In this document: piece by piece, positions 1-6,624 of the stretch | How positions within the stretch are numbered: position 1 is the stretch's first letter | Layout of the letters: the number at the start of each line of letters is the position of its first letter | Origin: Candidatus Nealsoniibacteriota bacterium | GTDB lineage: Bacteria > Patescibacteriota > Minisyncoccia > Minisyncoccales > MHMH01 | NCBI GenBank assembly: GCA_030700195.1 | Contig: JAUYKD010000019.1 | Span: 1 to 14,648 of the forward strand | Length of the DNA: 14,648 nt | Direction: 5' to 3' | Translations under genes and position numbers: made by a program | Notes under the pieces: model-generated | What the model was told of the DNA's origin: nothing | The model's database searches: none | What the model saw: the letters and a program-made list of their open reading frames with translations, nothing else

Positions 1-264
1 ATTCATATTAACGGCATATCTTTAATAGAACCGAAGTGGACAGAGAAGGGAATTAAAAATATAGAAAAAGCAATCAAATTCTTGGAAAACTATAAATGGT
101 CAAGCTACCCAGACTATATTGGAAAGAAGAATTTTCCTTCAATAACCAAACGAGATTTTCTTTTAAGAATAACGAACGGAGGAAGCGGATATAAAGAAGT
201 TATTGAGGGCCGAATGAAAGATAAAGAAAATAAACATTTTAACGATATAGAGGCGGAATTATAA
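1..264 (+). CDS. REP-associated tyrosine transposase-like protein, C-terminal part (5' end outside window)
   Basis: The frame is open from base 1 to the TAA at 262-264, giving 87 residues with no start inside the window; the TTG at 82 is only an internal codon. The stretch FLENYKWSSYPDYIGKK followed by a short basic or acidic tail resembles the C-terminal end of Y1 (IS200-like / RAYT) transposases, where a WSSY block follows the catalytic HUH-tyrosine domain. That catalytic domain would lie upstream of the window, so whether the copy is intact cannot be judged. RAYTs are single-copy housekeeping-like transposases tied to short palindromic intergenic repeats, which fits the many small hairpins in this window. 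Family assignment is by recalled motif only. A strong hairpin terminator follows directly. Confidence 0.65.
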   Translation: MHINGISLIEPKWTEKGIKNIEKAIKFLENYKWSSYPDYIGKKNFPSITKRDFLLRITNGGSGYKEVIEGRMKDKENKHFNDIEAEL

Positions 265-273
265 TAAAAAAGG

Positions 274-306
274 CGCGGAGAACTGTTCTCCGCGGAGCTA
301 TTTTTA
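274..306 (+). terminator. Intrinsic terminator after the transposase gene
   Basis: A perfect 9-bp stem (274-282 with 286-294) with a CTG loop is followed after six bases by a T-rich run from 301. A run of A before the stem could make it work in both directions. It separates the transposase from the ctpA promoter, which begins about 27 bases further on. Confidence 0.65.
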
Positions 307-320
307 TTTTATTTTGTTTC

Positions 321-329
321 TGGTATGAT
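321..329 (+). promoter_or_regulatory. Extended -10 promoter of ctpA, predicted leaderless
   Basis: TGGTATGAT is a TGn extended -10 followed by TATGAT at 324-329. Exactly six bases separate it from the ATG at 336, so the usual start point (+1, seven bases after the hexamer) falls on the A of the start codon. No SD fits in between and there is no good -35, which an extended -10 does not need. Confidence 0.6.
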
Positions 330-335
330 AAAACA

Positions 336-1538
336 ATGAGAAAAAAGGGCTTATTTTTATTTTTTCCGTTGATTGTTATTTTAATCGCTTTCGGGCTCGG
401 TTTTTACGTTGGTAAGCTTCAAGTGCCTCCGGCCCCGATAGAAGGCGTTTGCAATCAAACCGTGGGAGAACCGCAAGATGTTGACTTTTCTCTTTTCTGG
501 GATGCCTGGAGGGTTTTAGAACAAAACTTTTTTGACTCGGAAAAAATAAACTATCAGGATATGATTTATGGGGCGATTTCGGGCATGGTTAAATCTTTAA
601 AAGACCCTTATACGGTTTATATGCCGCCCGAAGACGCCAAGATTTTTAAGGATGATGTTTCAGGCGAGTTCCAGGGCGTTGGCATGGAAATAGGCATCAG
701 GCAAGGGACATTAACAGTCATCGCTCCTTTAGAGGGTACGCCAGCCCAAAGGGCTGGGTTAAGGCCCGGGGATAAAATTATTAAAGTGGACGATGTTTAC
801 GTAGCTGACATTACGGTTGATGAGGCGGTTAAGCTTATTAGAGGGGAAAAGGGGACAAAGGTTGTTTTAACGATTATGCGAGACACTTTTGATCAGGTAA
901 AGGATTTTGAGATTATCAGAGAGGTTATTGAGATACCTTCCATTAAATGGGAAGTAAAAGAAGAAGACATTGCTTATATCAAGCTTTATAATTTTTCTGA
1001 AGCCGGAGGTAATGCTTTTAAACAAGTAGGCATGGAAATAATGAAAAGCCCGACTAAGAAAATAATCTTTGACTTGAGAAATAATCCCGGCGGCTACCTT
1101 GAGGTGGCCCAGGATATTACGGGCTGGTTTTTAGAAAAAGGACAAGTTGTAACTATAGAGGATTTTGGCGGCAAAAAAGACAATAAAGAATACAAGGCCA
1201 ATGGTTCGGGGCAGTTTGTTTCTTATCCAATAGTTATTTTAATTAACCAGGGTTCAGCTTCCGCTTCCGAAATATTAGCCGGAGCATTAAGAGACCAAAG
1301 AGAAGTTCAGCTTATTGGCGCAAAATCATTCGGCAAAGGTTCGGTTCAAACTCTGGAAGAATTGAAAAGCGGTTCGTTAAAGATTACGGTGGCTAAATGG
1401 CTGACTCCTAACGGGCAGACAATTGATGGAGAAGGGCTGGTGCCGGATATTGAGATTGAATTGAGCGAAGAAGACTATAATAACGAGAGAGATCCGCAAC
1501 TGGAGAAAGCTATTGAAATAATAAGAGAGATGAGATAA
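336..1538 (+). CDS. ctpA: Carboxy-terminal processing protease, S41 family (CtpA/Prc-like)
   Basis: 400 residues, typical for CtpA. A cytoplasmic MRKK start and one membrane helix (about residues 5-26) anchor it facing outward. An S41 N-terminal helical region (about 50-105) is followed by a PDZ domain (about 110-195, with GTPAQRAGLRPGDKI) that binds C-terminal peptides, then the S41 catalytic core. The SASASE block holds the likely nucleophile Ser309; FGKGSVQ holds the general base Lys334, 25 residues later as in E. coli Prc, and Gln338. The family cleaves periplasmic or extracellular proteins near exposed C termini. The ATG at 336 is chosen because it directly precedes the anchor and matches the extended -10. 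No SD is present. rplI follows after 69 bases, possibly by read-through. Confidence 0.93.
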   Translation: MRKKGLFLFFPLIVILIAFGLGFYVGKLQVPPAPIEGVCNQTVGEPQDVDFSLFWDAWRVLEQNFFDSEKINYQDMIYGAISGMVKSLKDPYTVYMPPEDAKIFKDDVSGEFQGVGMEIGIRQGTLTVIAPLEGTPAQRAGLRPGDKIIKVDDVYVADITVDEAVKLIRGEKGTKVVLTIMRDTFDQVKDFEIIREVIEIPSIKWEVKEEDIAYIKLYNFSEAGGNAFKQVGMEIMKSPTKKIIFDLRNNPGGYLEVAQDITGWFLEKGQVVTIEDFGGKKDNKEYKANGSGQFVSYPIVILINQGSASASEILAGALRDQREVQLIGAKSFGKGSVQTLEELKSGSLKITVAKWLTPNGQTIDGEGLVPDIEIELSEEDYNNERDPQLEKAIEIIREMR

Positions 1539-1553
1539 TATAAAAAAGCAGGC

Positions 1554-1600
1554 GAAGAGAACTTTGTTCTCTTCTTAATCTTCGTCCCGCGAAGCGGGAC
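1554..1600 (+). promoter_or_regulatory. Two tandem hairpins in the rplI 5' region
   Basis: The ctpA-rplI gap holds a perfect 9-bp stem (1554-1562 with 1566-1574, TTT loop) and a perfect 7-bp GC-rich stem (1584-1590 with 1594-1600, GAA loop). The second ends seven bases before the rplI ATG. Neither is followed by a good T-run, so they look more like a leader structure or repeat than a terminator. No SD or clear promoter is visible in this gap. Confidence 0.5.
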
Positions 1601-1607
1601 TCGATTT

Positions 1608-2054
1608 ATGAAGATAATTTTATTACAAGACGTTGATAAAATCGGGAAAAAATACGAAGTCAAAAACGTAGCCGACGGCTACGGCCGGAATTTTTTATTG
1701 GCCAAAGGTTTGGCAAAAATTGCCGACGAGGAATCCTTGAAATTGATTGAAAAGCAGAAAGAGGAATTAAGAGTAAAAGCTGAAGAAGAATTAGGTAAAA
1801 TTCAGCAATTCGCTTCAACCTTGGACGGATTTGAGCTTACTATTCCTTTCAAACTAGGGGATAAAGACCAATTATTTGAGTCGGTTACTTCCCAGAAGGT
1901 GGCTGAAAAACTGAAAGAGCAGGGGTTTGATATAAAAAAGACGCAGATTATTTTGCCCGAGCCGATTAAAGAGATGGGTGAATTTCCAGTTAAAATACAA
2001 TTAGGCCACAATTTGGAAGTAGAAATAAAATTAATAATTATTGAAGAAAAATAA
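1608..2054 (+). CDS. rplI: Large ribosomal subunit protein bL9
   Basis: 148 residues, the normal L9 length. The N-terminal domain MKIILLQDVDKIGKKYEVKNV and the signature GYGRNFLLAKGLA (residues 24-36) are canonical for the 23S-binding lobe. A long charged connecting helix (about 41-75) and a C-terminal alpha/beta lobe follow. L9 sits near the L1 stalk and helps keep reading frame. The ATG at 1608 gives the canonical first residue and lies just after a GC-rich hairpin without an SD. The stop overlaps the pyrG start by one base (TAATG), indicating translational coupling. L9 is reported absent from some CPR groups, so its presence helps narrow the lineage. Confidence 0.95.
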   Translation: MKIILLQDVDKIGKKYEVKNVADGYGRNFLLAKGLAKIADEESLKLIEKQKEELRVKAEEELGKIQQFASTLDGFELTIPFKLGDKDQLFESVTSQKVAEKLKEQGFDIKKTQIILPEPIKEMGEFPVKIQLGHNLEVEIKLIIIEEK

Positions 2055-3685
2055 TGACGCGCTATATTTTCGTAGCTGGCGGAGTTATGTCGGGCATAGG
2101 CAAAGGAGTGGCTGTGGCGGGAATCGGCAAGATTTTAAAGAGCTATGGTTTCAGGGTCACTGCCATAAAAATAGATCCTTACGTCAATGTTGACGCAGGT
2201 ACTATGAATCCGATTGAGCATGGAGAAATTTTTGTAACGGCTGACGGGACAGAATGCGACCAGGATTTAGGCAACTACGAAAGATTTATTGACGAGGATT
2301 TAAGCACTCTCAACTATATAACAACCGGCCGGGTTTATCAGGCGGTTATTGAAAGAGAAAGAAACTTAGGGTATGGAGGCAAGTGCGTGGAAGTTGTGCC
2401 TCATATCCCGGAAGAAGTTATTCTTAGAATAAAAAAAGCGGCCAGAGCAACCAGGGCCGATTTTGTTTTAATAGAAATCGGAGGGACGGTCGGAGAATAC
2501 CAAAACTCGCTCTTTTTGGAAGCAGCCCGGATGATGAAAATGAATATGTCCGGCAATCTGCTGTTTATTTTGATCAGCTATTTGCCTGTTCCTAGAATGG
2601 TCGGGGAAATGAAAACCAAACCGACTCAGCAGGCGGTCAGATGGCTCAATATGGCCGGCATTCAGCCGGATATGATTCTAGCCAGGTCAGTTGTTCCTTT
2701 AGACAAGCCGAGAAAAAGAAAGATATCCGTTTTTTGCAACGTTTCAAAGGAAGATGTCATTTCAGCTCCGGATGTTAAATCAATTTATGAAATTCCCCTT
2801 AACTTTGAGAAAGACAGAATGGGGGATAGGATATTAAAGAAATTCGGTTTGAGGCCTAAGAAAAAAGGAAATATGAGAGATTGGAAAAAACTGGTCAATA
2901 TTATCAGAACAGCCAAAAAACCGGTTAAAATAGGCATTGTCGGCAAATACTTTGAAACAGGCAATTTCACTTTGACTGACTCTTATATTTCCATCATTGA
3001 AGCGATCAAGCATGCCAGCTGGTCTTTTAAAAGAAAACCAGAAATCTATTGGCTTTCTTCGGAGGATTACGAGAAAAATCCCCGCTTGTTAAAGGGATTA
3101 AAAGAGTACGATGGAATAATTGTACCCGGTGGTTTTGGAGTAAGAGGGATTGAAGGTAAAATAAAAACCATCCAATTCTGCAGAAAAAACAAAATACCTT
3201 ATTTTGGCTTATGCCTTGGTATGCAGTTGGCTGTTATTGAGTTTGCCAGGAATGTTTGCGGGTTAAGGAGGGCTAATTCAGCCGAGTTTAACTCAAAGTG
3301 CAAAGAAAACGTGATTGATGTCATGCCAGATCAAAACATCCTTTTGAAAGAGAAAAGGTATGGAGGCACCATGAGATTGGGGGATTACAAATGCCGGATA
3401 AAGCCGGGCACTATAAGCCATAAAGCCTATAAATCCTCAAATATTTTTGAAAGACACAGGCATCGGTACGAAGTAAATAACGCTTTCAGGAGTATTTTGG
3501 AAAAAAGAGGAATAGTTGTGGCCGGAGTTAATCCGGAAAGAGATTTGGTTGAGATAATTGAAATTAAGGGTCATCCTTTTTTCGTGGCTACCCAGTTTCA
3601 TCCGGAGTTTAAATCACGTCCGACAAAACCTCATCCGCTGTTTCGTGAATTTATCAGAGCTTGTTCTCGCCGGCAATCACATTGA
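2054..3685 (+). CDS. pyrG: CTP synthase
   Basis: 543 residues, close to E. coli PyrG (545). It makes CTP from UTP, ATP and glutamine. The synthetase domain (1 to about 270) has the GGVMSGIGKG phosphate loop (9-18), KIDPYVNVDAGTMNP (39-53), EHGEIFVTADG (55-65) and EMKTKPTQQAV (185-194). The class I glutaminase domain (about 291-540) has nucleophile Cys387 in GLCLGMQ and His516/Glu518 in TQFHPEF. The loop usually reading GTVGDIES is GTVGEYQN here, possibly a lineage variant. The start is fixed by MTRYIFVAGG and overlaps rplI by one base. The last 32 bp run antisense to the 3' end of rpmA. Confidence 0.97.
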   Translation: MTRYIFVAGGVMSGIGKGVAVAGIGKILKSYGFRVTAIKIDPYVNVDAGTMNPIEHGEIFVTADGTECDQDLGNYERFIDEDLSTLNYITTGRVYQAVIERERNLGYGGKCVEVVPHIPEEVILRIKKAARATRADFVLIEIGGTVGEYQNSLFLEAARMMKMNMSGNLLFILISYLPVPRMVGEMKTKPTQQAVRWLNMAGIQPDMILARSVVPLDKPRKRKISVFCNVSKEDVISAPDVKSIYEIPLNFEKDRMGDRILKKFGLRPKKKGNMRDWKKLVNIIRTAKKPVKIGIVGKYFETGNFTLTDSYISIIEAIKHASWSFKRKPEIYWLSSEDYEKNPRLLKGLKEYDGIIVPGGFGVRGIEGKIKTIQFCRKNKIPYFGLCLGMQLAVIEFARNVCGLRRANSAEFNSKCKENVIDVMPDQNILLKEKRYGGTMRLGDYKCRIKPGTISHKAYKSSNIFERHRHRYEVNNAFRSILEKRGIVVAGVNPERDLVEIIEIKGHPFFVATQFHPEFKSRPTKPHPLFREFIRACSRRQSH

Positions 3686-3944
3686 CAACCTTGGCTAATC
3701 TTTGAGAATTATTGAATAATATTTTTCTTTTTATTGAAAACTTAACAAGGCCGCTGGCCATAGCGTAGAGAGTGTCGTCTTTCCCTCGTTTTACGTTTTT
3801 TCCGGGGAGGAATTTAGTGCCCCGCTGGCGGATAATGATTTGACCGGGTTTGACTTTTTCGCCATCGTACTTTTTAACTCCCAGGTACTTAGGCAAAGAA
3901 TCACGTCCCAGCTTTGATGCGCCAGTTGCTTTAGTTGTAGCCAT
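3654..3944 (-). CDS. rpmA: Large ribosomal subunit protein bL27
   Basis: 96 residues. MATTKATGASKLGRDSLPK at the N terminus and GQIIIRQRGTKFLPGKNV in the core match L27, whose N-terminal tail reaches the peptidyl-transferase centre. The frame could start six codons earlier, but the ATG at 3944 gives the canonical N terminus and is preferred. That N terminus lacks the pre-sequence that the Prp protease removes in Firmicutes. No SD precedes it; the upstream bases are TATTAT. It stands alone, without rplU beside it, and converges with pyrG with a 32-bp overlap of coding 3' ends. Confidence 0.94.
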   Translation of the reverse strand: MATTKATGASKLGRDSLPKYLGVKKYDGEKVKPGQIIIRQRGTKFLPGKNVKRGKDDTLYAMASGLVKFSIKRKILFNNSQRLAKVVNVIAGENKL

Positions 3945-3949
3945 ATAAT
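3944..3949 (+). promoter_or_regulatory. Possible -10 box for the plus-strand small-protein/reductase/uppS genes
   Basis: TATAAT on the plus strand overlaps the rpmA start codon, so any transcript would begin near 3956, about 40 bases before the ATG at 3997. No convincing -35 lies 16-18 bases upstream. It is the best candidate in the 52-bp divergent gap. Confidence 0.3.
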
Positions 3950-3981
3950 ATGAGCTTATCAAAAATCAGAGAATTTGTAAA

Positions 3982-4066
3982 CCCCGTTAGAAATCTATGA
4001 AAAATATGCTAAGCAATATAAATCGAAAGAAAATCTTGGATTTATGGCCAAAGATTTCTAACGGGG
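3982..4066. repeat. 15-bp perfect inverted repeat flanking a start codon
   Basis: Bases 3982-3996 are exactly the reverse complement of 4052-4066 (core CCCCGTTAGAAATC). The 55-base loop holds the ATG at 3997, the first base after the left arm, and the first codons of the small membrane protein. In RNA this would be a long stable helix around the initiation site. It could be a short MITE-like insertion or a regulatory stem. No target duplication was evident. Confidence 0.85.
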
Positions 4067-4242
4067 CAAGAACTCATCAAGCGGATATCGTGCTGGTTAT
4101 TGGAGTTATCCTTATTTCTTTGCTTTCTTTTGCTCTGGGCTATATAACTGCTAAAACTCAGGAAAAACAACCTATTAAATTTGAAATACATGAAAATAGC
4201 TATAATTGGAGCGGGAATAGTCGGACTTTATTTATCTCTTAA
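3997..4242 (+). CDS. Small single-pass membrane protein, unknown function
   Basis: 81 residues: a basic N-terminal segment, one confident membrane helix (about residues 30-50, ADIVLVIGVILISLLSFALG), then a short polar tail. I do not recognise a family. The first two dozen codons lie inside the 3982-4066 inverted repeat. The last 53 bases overlap the next gene in another frame, so the final residues may be a run-on of a truncated protein. A start at the ATG at 4006 is also possible. There is no SD. The gene could be real and coupled to the reductase downstream, or a decayed remnant. Confidence 0.45.
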   Translation: MKNMLSNINRKKILDLWPKISNGARTHQADIVLVIGVILISLLSFALGYITAKTQEKQPIKFEIHENSYNWSGNSRTLFIS

Positions 4243-5113
4243 TCTTTCAAGAAAAGGGCATAAAGTCGTTGTTTTTGAAAAGAAGGCTAAGATTGGGAAA
4301 TCAGCTTGTTCCGGGCTTTTTTCTGAAAGGATTCTTCAGTTTATTCCTGAAGCTGAAAGTTTGACGCAAAATAAAATAAAGAGCGTTTTAATACATTTTC
4401 CCGGAAAAACCCTGAAAATAGAATTTTCTAAACCCTTCTTAGTTATGAATCATGCTCAGTTGGATATGCTGGTGGCTGATTTGGCCAAAAAAGCCGGAGC
4501 AGAAATAAAGCTTAATTATAATTGGTCAAGCAATAATGAATTTGACAGAGTTATCGGATGTGACGGCGCTCAATCATTTATCAGAAAAAGCTTAAAAGAG
4601 AAAGAGCCGAAATACCGCTTGGGCATCATTGGTTTTACTGCTCAAAAAGACGGTTCCGATTATGTTGAGACTTGGCCGGTTAAAAACGGCTTTATCTGGA
4701 GGATTCCTCGCGGAGATGAGACAGAATATGGTATAATTGCTGAATCAAGAGAAGCTAAAAAACTTTTCGACGATTTCCTTAAGAAAAACAATATTTTTCT
4801 TTCAAATATTACTTCAGCTTTGATCCCCCAAGGTTTAATAATTCCTAAAAATAACAATATCACTCTTTGCGGAGACGCGGCTGGGCTAACTAAGCCGTGG
4901 AGTGGGGGAGGAGTAATTTTTGGACTAATAGCTGCCCAAATACTTCTTGCCACTTTTTCAGACTTTTTAAAATACAGACAAAACAGCATTAGATATTTTT
5001 ATTCCAGAATGTTTTTTTATAAGATAATCACTAAAATAGTTTATTTCTTGGGATTTAACTTTCCTTGGATTTTACCTAAAAATATTAAAATAGAAGGCGA
5101 TTTTTTACTTTAA
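4190..5113 (+). CDS. FAD-dependent oxidoreductase, geranylgeranyl reductase-like
   Basis: 307 residues. The N terminus MKIAIIGAGIVGLY is a Rossmann dinucleotide fold (GAGIVG at 7-12) with the ribose-binding acidic residue at Glu30 (VVVFEKK). Further FAD contacts are GCDGAQSFIRKSL (123-135) and the C-terminal CGDAAGLTKPWSGGG (227-241). The GDAAG-x-x-x-P-x-x-GGG pattern is characteristic of the geranylgeranyl / digeranylgeranyl-glycerophospholipid reductase group, which saturates isoprenoid chains. Substrate is unknown. uppS starts three bases downstream, so a role on polyprenyl lipid is plausible. The ATG at 4190 is chosen over an in-frame TTG at 4181 because it gives the usual N terminus. It overlaps the preceding small frame by 53 bases. 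Confidence 0.8.
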   Translation: MKIAIIGAGIVGLYLSLNLSRKGHKVVVFEKKAKIGKSACSGLFSERILQFIPEAESLTQNKIKSVLIHFPGKTLKIEFSKPFLVMNHAQLDMLVADLAKKAGAEIKLNYNWSSNNEFDRVIGCDGAQSFIRKSLKEKEPKYRLGIIGFTAQKDGSDYVETWPVKNGFIWRIPRGDETEYGIIAESREAKKLFDDFLKKNNIFLSNITSALIPQGLIIPKNNNITLCGDAAGLTKPWSGGGVIFGLIAAQILLATFSDFLKYRQNSIRYFYSRMFFYKIITKIVYFLGFNFPWILPKNIKIEGDFLL

Positions 5114-5116
5114 ATT

Positions 5117-5818
5117 ATGACTGACCAGCTTAAAAAAATTCCTTATCATTTAGGCATTATTATGGACGGCAACCGGAGATGGGCCAAACAAAAAGGATTG
5201 CCTACGCTTGAAGGCCATTTTCGGGGATATAAAAAAATTGGAGAAGTAGGGGAATGGTGCAGAAAAAAAGGCATTAAGATTTTAACTCTCTGGACTTTTT
5301 CTACTGAAAACTGGCATAGGTCTCAAAAAGAGGTTGATTATTTAATGAAGCTTCTTGAGATGGCTTTGAGTAAAAGAGAAATTAATAAATTAAGCAAGAA
5401 AGGCATAAAGCTAAGAATTATTGGACAAAAAGAGCGTTTTTCAGAAAAACTGCAAAGATTAATAAAAGAAGCCGAAGAAGCTACTAAAAATAATAAAGAG
5501 GCTACCTTGGTTTTAGCTATGAGTTATGGAGGCAGAGCGGAAATAATTGAAGCTGTCCAAAAAATCATAAACAAAAAAAATACGGTTGGCAAAATTACAG
5601 AAGAGACAATTAATGAAAACCTTTGGACAGCGGGTTTGCCGGACCCGGATTTAATCCTTAGAACAGGAGAAGAATTAAGGGTTTCCGGATTTTTAACTTG
5701 GCAATCAGTCTATGCCGAGTTATATTTTCTAAAAAAATATTGGCCGGAGTTCAGTGAGAAAGATTTAGATATAATTTTGGCTGATTATGCTAATCGCGAA
5801 AGAAGGTGGGGGAGATAA
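5117..5818 (+). CDS. uppS: Isoprenyl transferase (undecaprenyl diphosphate synthase)
   Basis: 233 residues. The cis-prenyltransferase signature HLGIIMDGNRRWAKQKG (11-27) includes catalytic Asp17. LTLWTFSTENWHRS and the C-terminal PDPDLILRTGEELRVSGFL plus WQSVYAELYF and NRERRWG blocks are all present. It condenses isopentenyl diphosphate onto farnesyl diphosphate to make the C55 carrier used by the MurG/FtsW steps encoded further along this window. Three bases separate it from the reductase gene and one base from the next start, so all three are probably one transcript. The ATG at 5117 gives the expected short N terminus. Confidence 0.95.
   Translation: MTDQLKKIPYHLGIIMDGNRRWAKQKGLPTLEGHFRGYKKIGEVGEWCRKKGIKILTLWTFSTENWHRSQKEVDYLMKLLEMALSKREINKLSKKGIKLRIIGQKERFSEKLQRLIKEAEEATKNNKEATLVLAMSYGGRAEIIEAVQKIINKKNTVGKITEETINENLWTAGLPDPDLILRTGEELRVSGFLTWQSVYAELYFLKKYWPEFSEKDLDIILADYANRERRWGR
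5808..5814 (+). promoter_or_regulatory. SD that fixes the start at 5820
   Basis: GGGGGAG lies five bases before the ATG at 5820, within the last codons of uppS. It supports that start over an in-frame ATG at 5787, which would overlap uppS by 32 bases. Confidence 0.55.
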
Positions 5819-5819
5819 T

Positions 5820-6497
5820 ATGCAAATATTTCCGACCATTACCACTAAGACCAAGTCAGGCTGGAAAAGCAAGGTTGAAGAGGTAAGGATTCTTAAACTG
5901 AAAGAGGTCTCTGTTTTTCTTAGTTGTTTATTACCCCAAGAGAGAAAAGAGCTCTATCAGGCGCTGAAAAAGACAAAGGTTCAGAAAATACCTTTGGTTC
6001 ATTTAAGAGACGATGTTGAATTGTGGGAATTAGATTATTTGAGAGAGCATTACCAAACTGCGATTTTTAACACCCATAGCGGCAGAGAATTTCCTTTTAA
6101 GAATAATTTGGATAAATATAAAAAGGAAATTTACATTGAAAACGCTTACTATTCGTTTGACGAAGAAGAGCTCAAAGAGTTTGCCGGGATTTGTCTGGAT
6201 TTTTCCCATTTGGAAAACGACCGGCTTTTGCGTCCTGAAATTTATCAGCAAGATATCAAGCTCATAGAAAAATATCCTCTTGGCTGCGGGCACATTTCAG
6301 CCATTAACTCAATGACCAATATGGATAAAGAGGGGAGCGCGTGGCGCTGTTCTCATTTTTTTGAAAACTTATTCGAGTTTGATTATTTGAAAAGATATCC
6401 GCTAAAATATTTTCCGTCCATTATAGCTATTGAGCTTGAAAATAGTATAAAAGATCAGCTTAAAGTCAAAGAATATATTTTGAATCTCTTAGCTTAA
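5820..6497 (+). CDS. Uncharacterised protein, TIM-barrel sugar isomerase/endonuclease IV-like
   Basis: 225 residues, not recognised by name. Alternating hydrophobic strands carry His61 (VHLRDD), His86 (NTHSG), Glu107 (IYIENAYY), Asp127 and His130 (ICLDFSHL), His158 (GCGHISAI), His179 and Glu206 near the end (IAIELEN). Strand-end Glu, Asp-x-x-His and His residues in this order resemble the metal-binding residues of xylose isomerase-like TIM barrels (AP endonuclease 2 superfamily). That is an inference from pattern, not a confirmed match. The protein is slightly short for a full barrel. The gene starts one base after the uppS stop, with its own SD, and is probably cotranscribed. No terminator is visible after it. 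Confidence 0.75.
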   Translation: MQIFPTITTKTKSGWKSKVEEVRILKLKEVSVFLSCLLPQERKELYQALKKTKVQKIPLVHLRDDVELWELDYLREHYQTAIFNTHSGREFPFKNNLDKYKKEIYIENAYYSFDEEELKEFAGICLDFSHLENDRLLRPEIYQQDIKLIEKYPLGCGHISAINSMTNMDKEGSAWRCSHFFENLFEFDYLKRYPLKYFPSIIAIELENSIKDQLKVKEYILNLLA

Positions 6498-6498
6498 C

Positions 6499-6527
6499 TT
6501 GACAGATTTTATTGTTCATAATAATAT
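6499..6527 (+). promoter_or_regulatory. Strong promoter, TTGACA-17-TAATAT
   Basis: A consensus -35 (6499-6504), a 17-base AT-rich spacer and TAATAT (6522-6527) predict a start near 6534. It begins two bases after the preceding gene's stop and points at the SD-bearing mini-ORF region rather than at any ordinary gene; the next gene on this strand is 1.8 kb away, beyond the opposite-strand MFS gene. Confidence 0.6.
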
Positions 6528-6544
6528 TATATAATAAATAAAAG

Positions 6545-6555
6545 AAGGAGGTGAT
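6545..6555 (+). promoter_or_regulatory. Perfect 11-base Shine-Dalgarno
   Basis: AAGGAGGTGAT is fully complementary to the canonical 3' end of 16S rRNA. It lies five bases before the ATG at 6561 and nine before the ATG at 6565. Its AGGAGG core (6546-6551) is complementary to CCTCCT at 6627-6632, so it could be sequestered in a stem. Most genes in this window have no SD at all, which makes this site stand out. Confidence 0.65.
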
Positions 6556-6564
6556 AATTTATGA

Positions 6565-6624
6565 ATGGTACCTGACAGACCGACTGACCAGCCAATTGAG
6601 ACGACATTTTTTATTCACAGGTGA
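6565..6624 (+). CDS. Candidate 19-residue leader peptide or mini-ORF
   Basis: Behind the perfect SD two ATGs are possible. The ATG at 6561 gives only MNGT before TGA (6573-6575). The ATG at 6565 gives MVPDRPTDQPIETTFFIHR ending at 6622-6624. No family is recognised. The promoter and SD are far stronger than those of real genes nearby, which suggests a translated leader, a ribosome-binding decoy or a structured RNA rather than a classical protein. The minus strand carries a mirror-image candidate (6559-6618). Coding status is uncertain. Confidence 0.3.
   Translation: MVPDRPTDQPIETTFFIHR

Noticed and set aside
4660..4989. 109-aa minus-strand frame inside the reductase gene
   Set aside because: Overlaps the conserved FAD-binding region on the other strand; shadow frame.
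5787..5819. Earlier ATG for the 225-aa protein
   Set aside because: Would overlap uppS by 32 bases and lacks an SD; the ATG at 5820 has one.
6030..6293. 87-aa minus-strand frame inside the TIM-barrel-like gene
   Set aside because: Shadow frame with no signals; the plus frame has SD, operon context and ordered polar residues.
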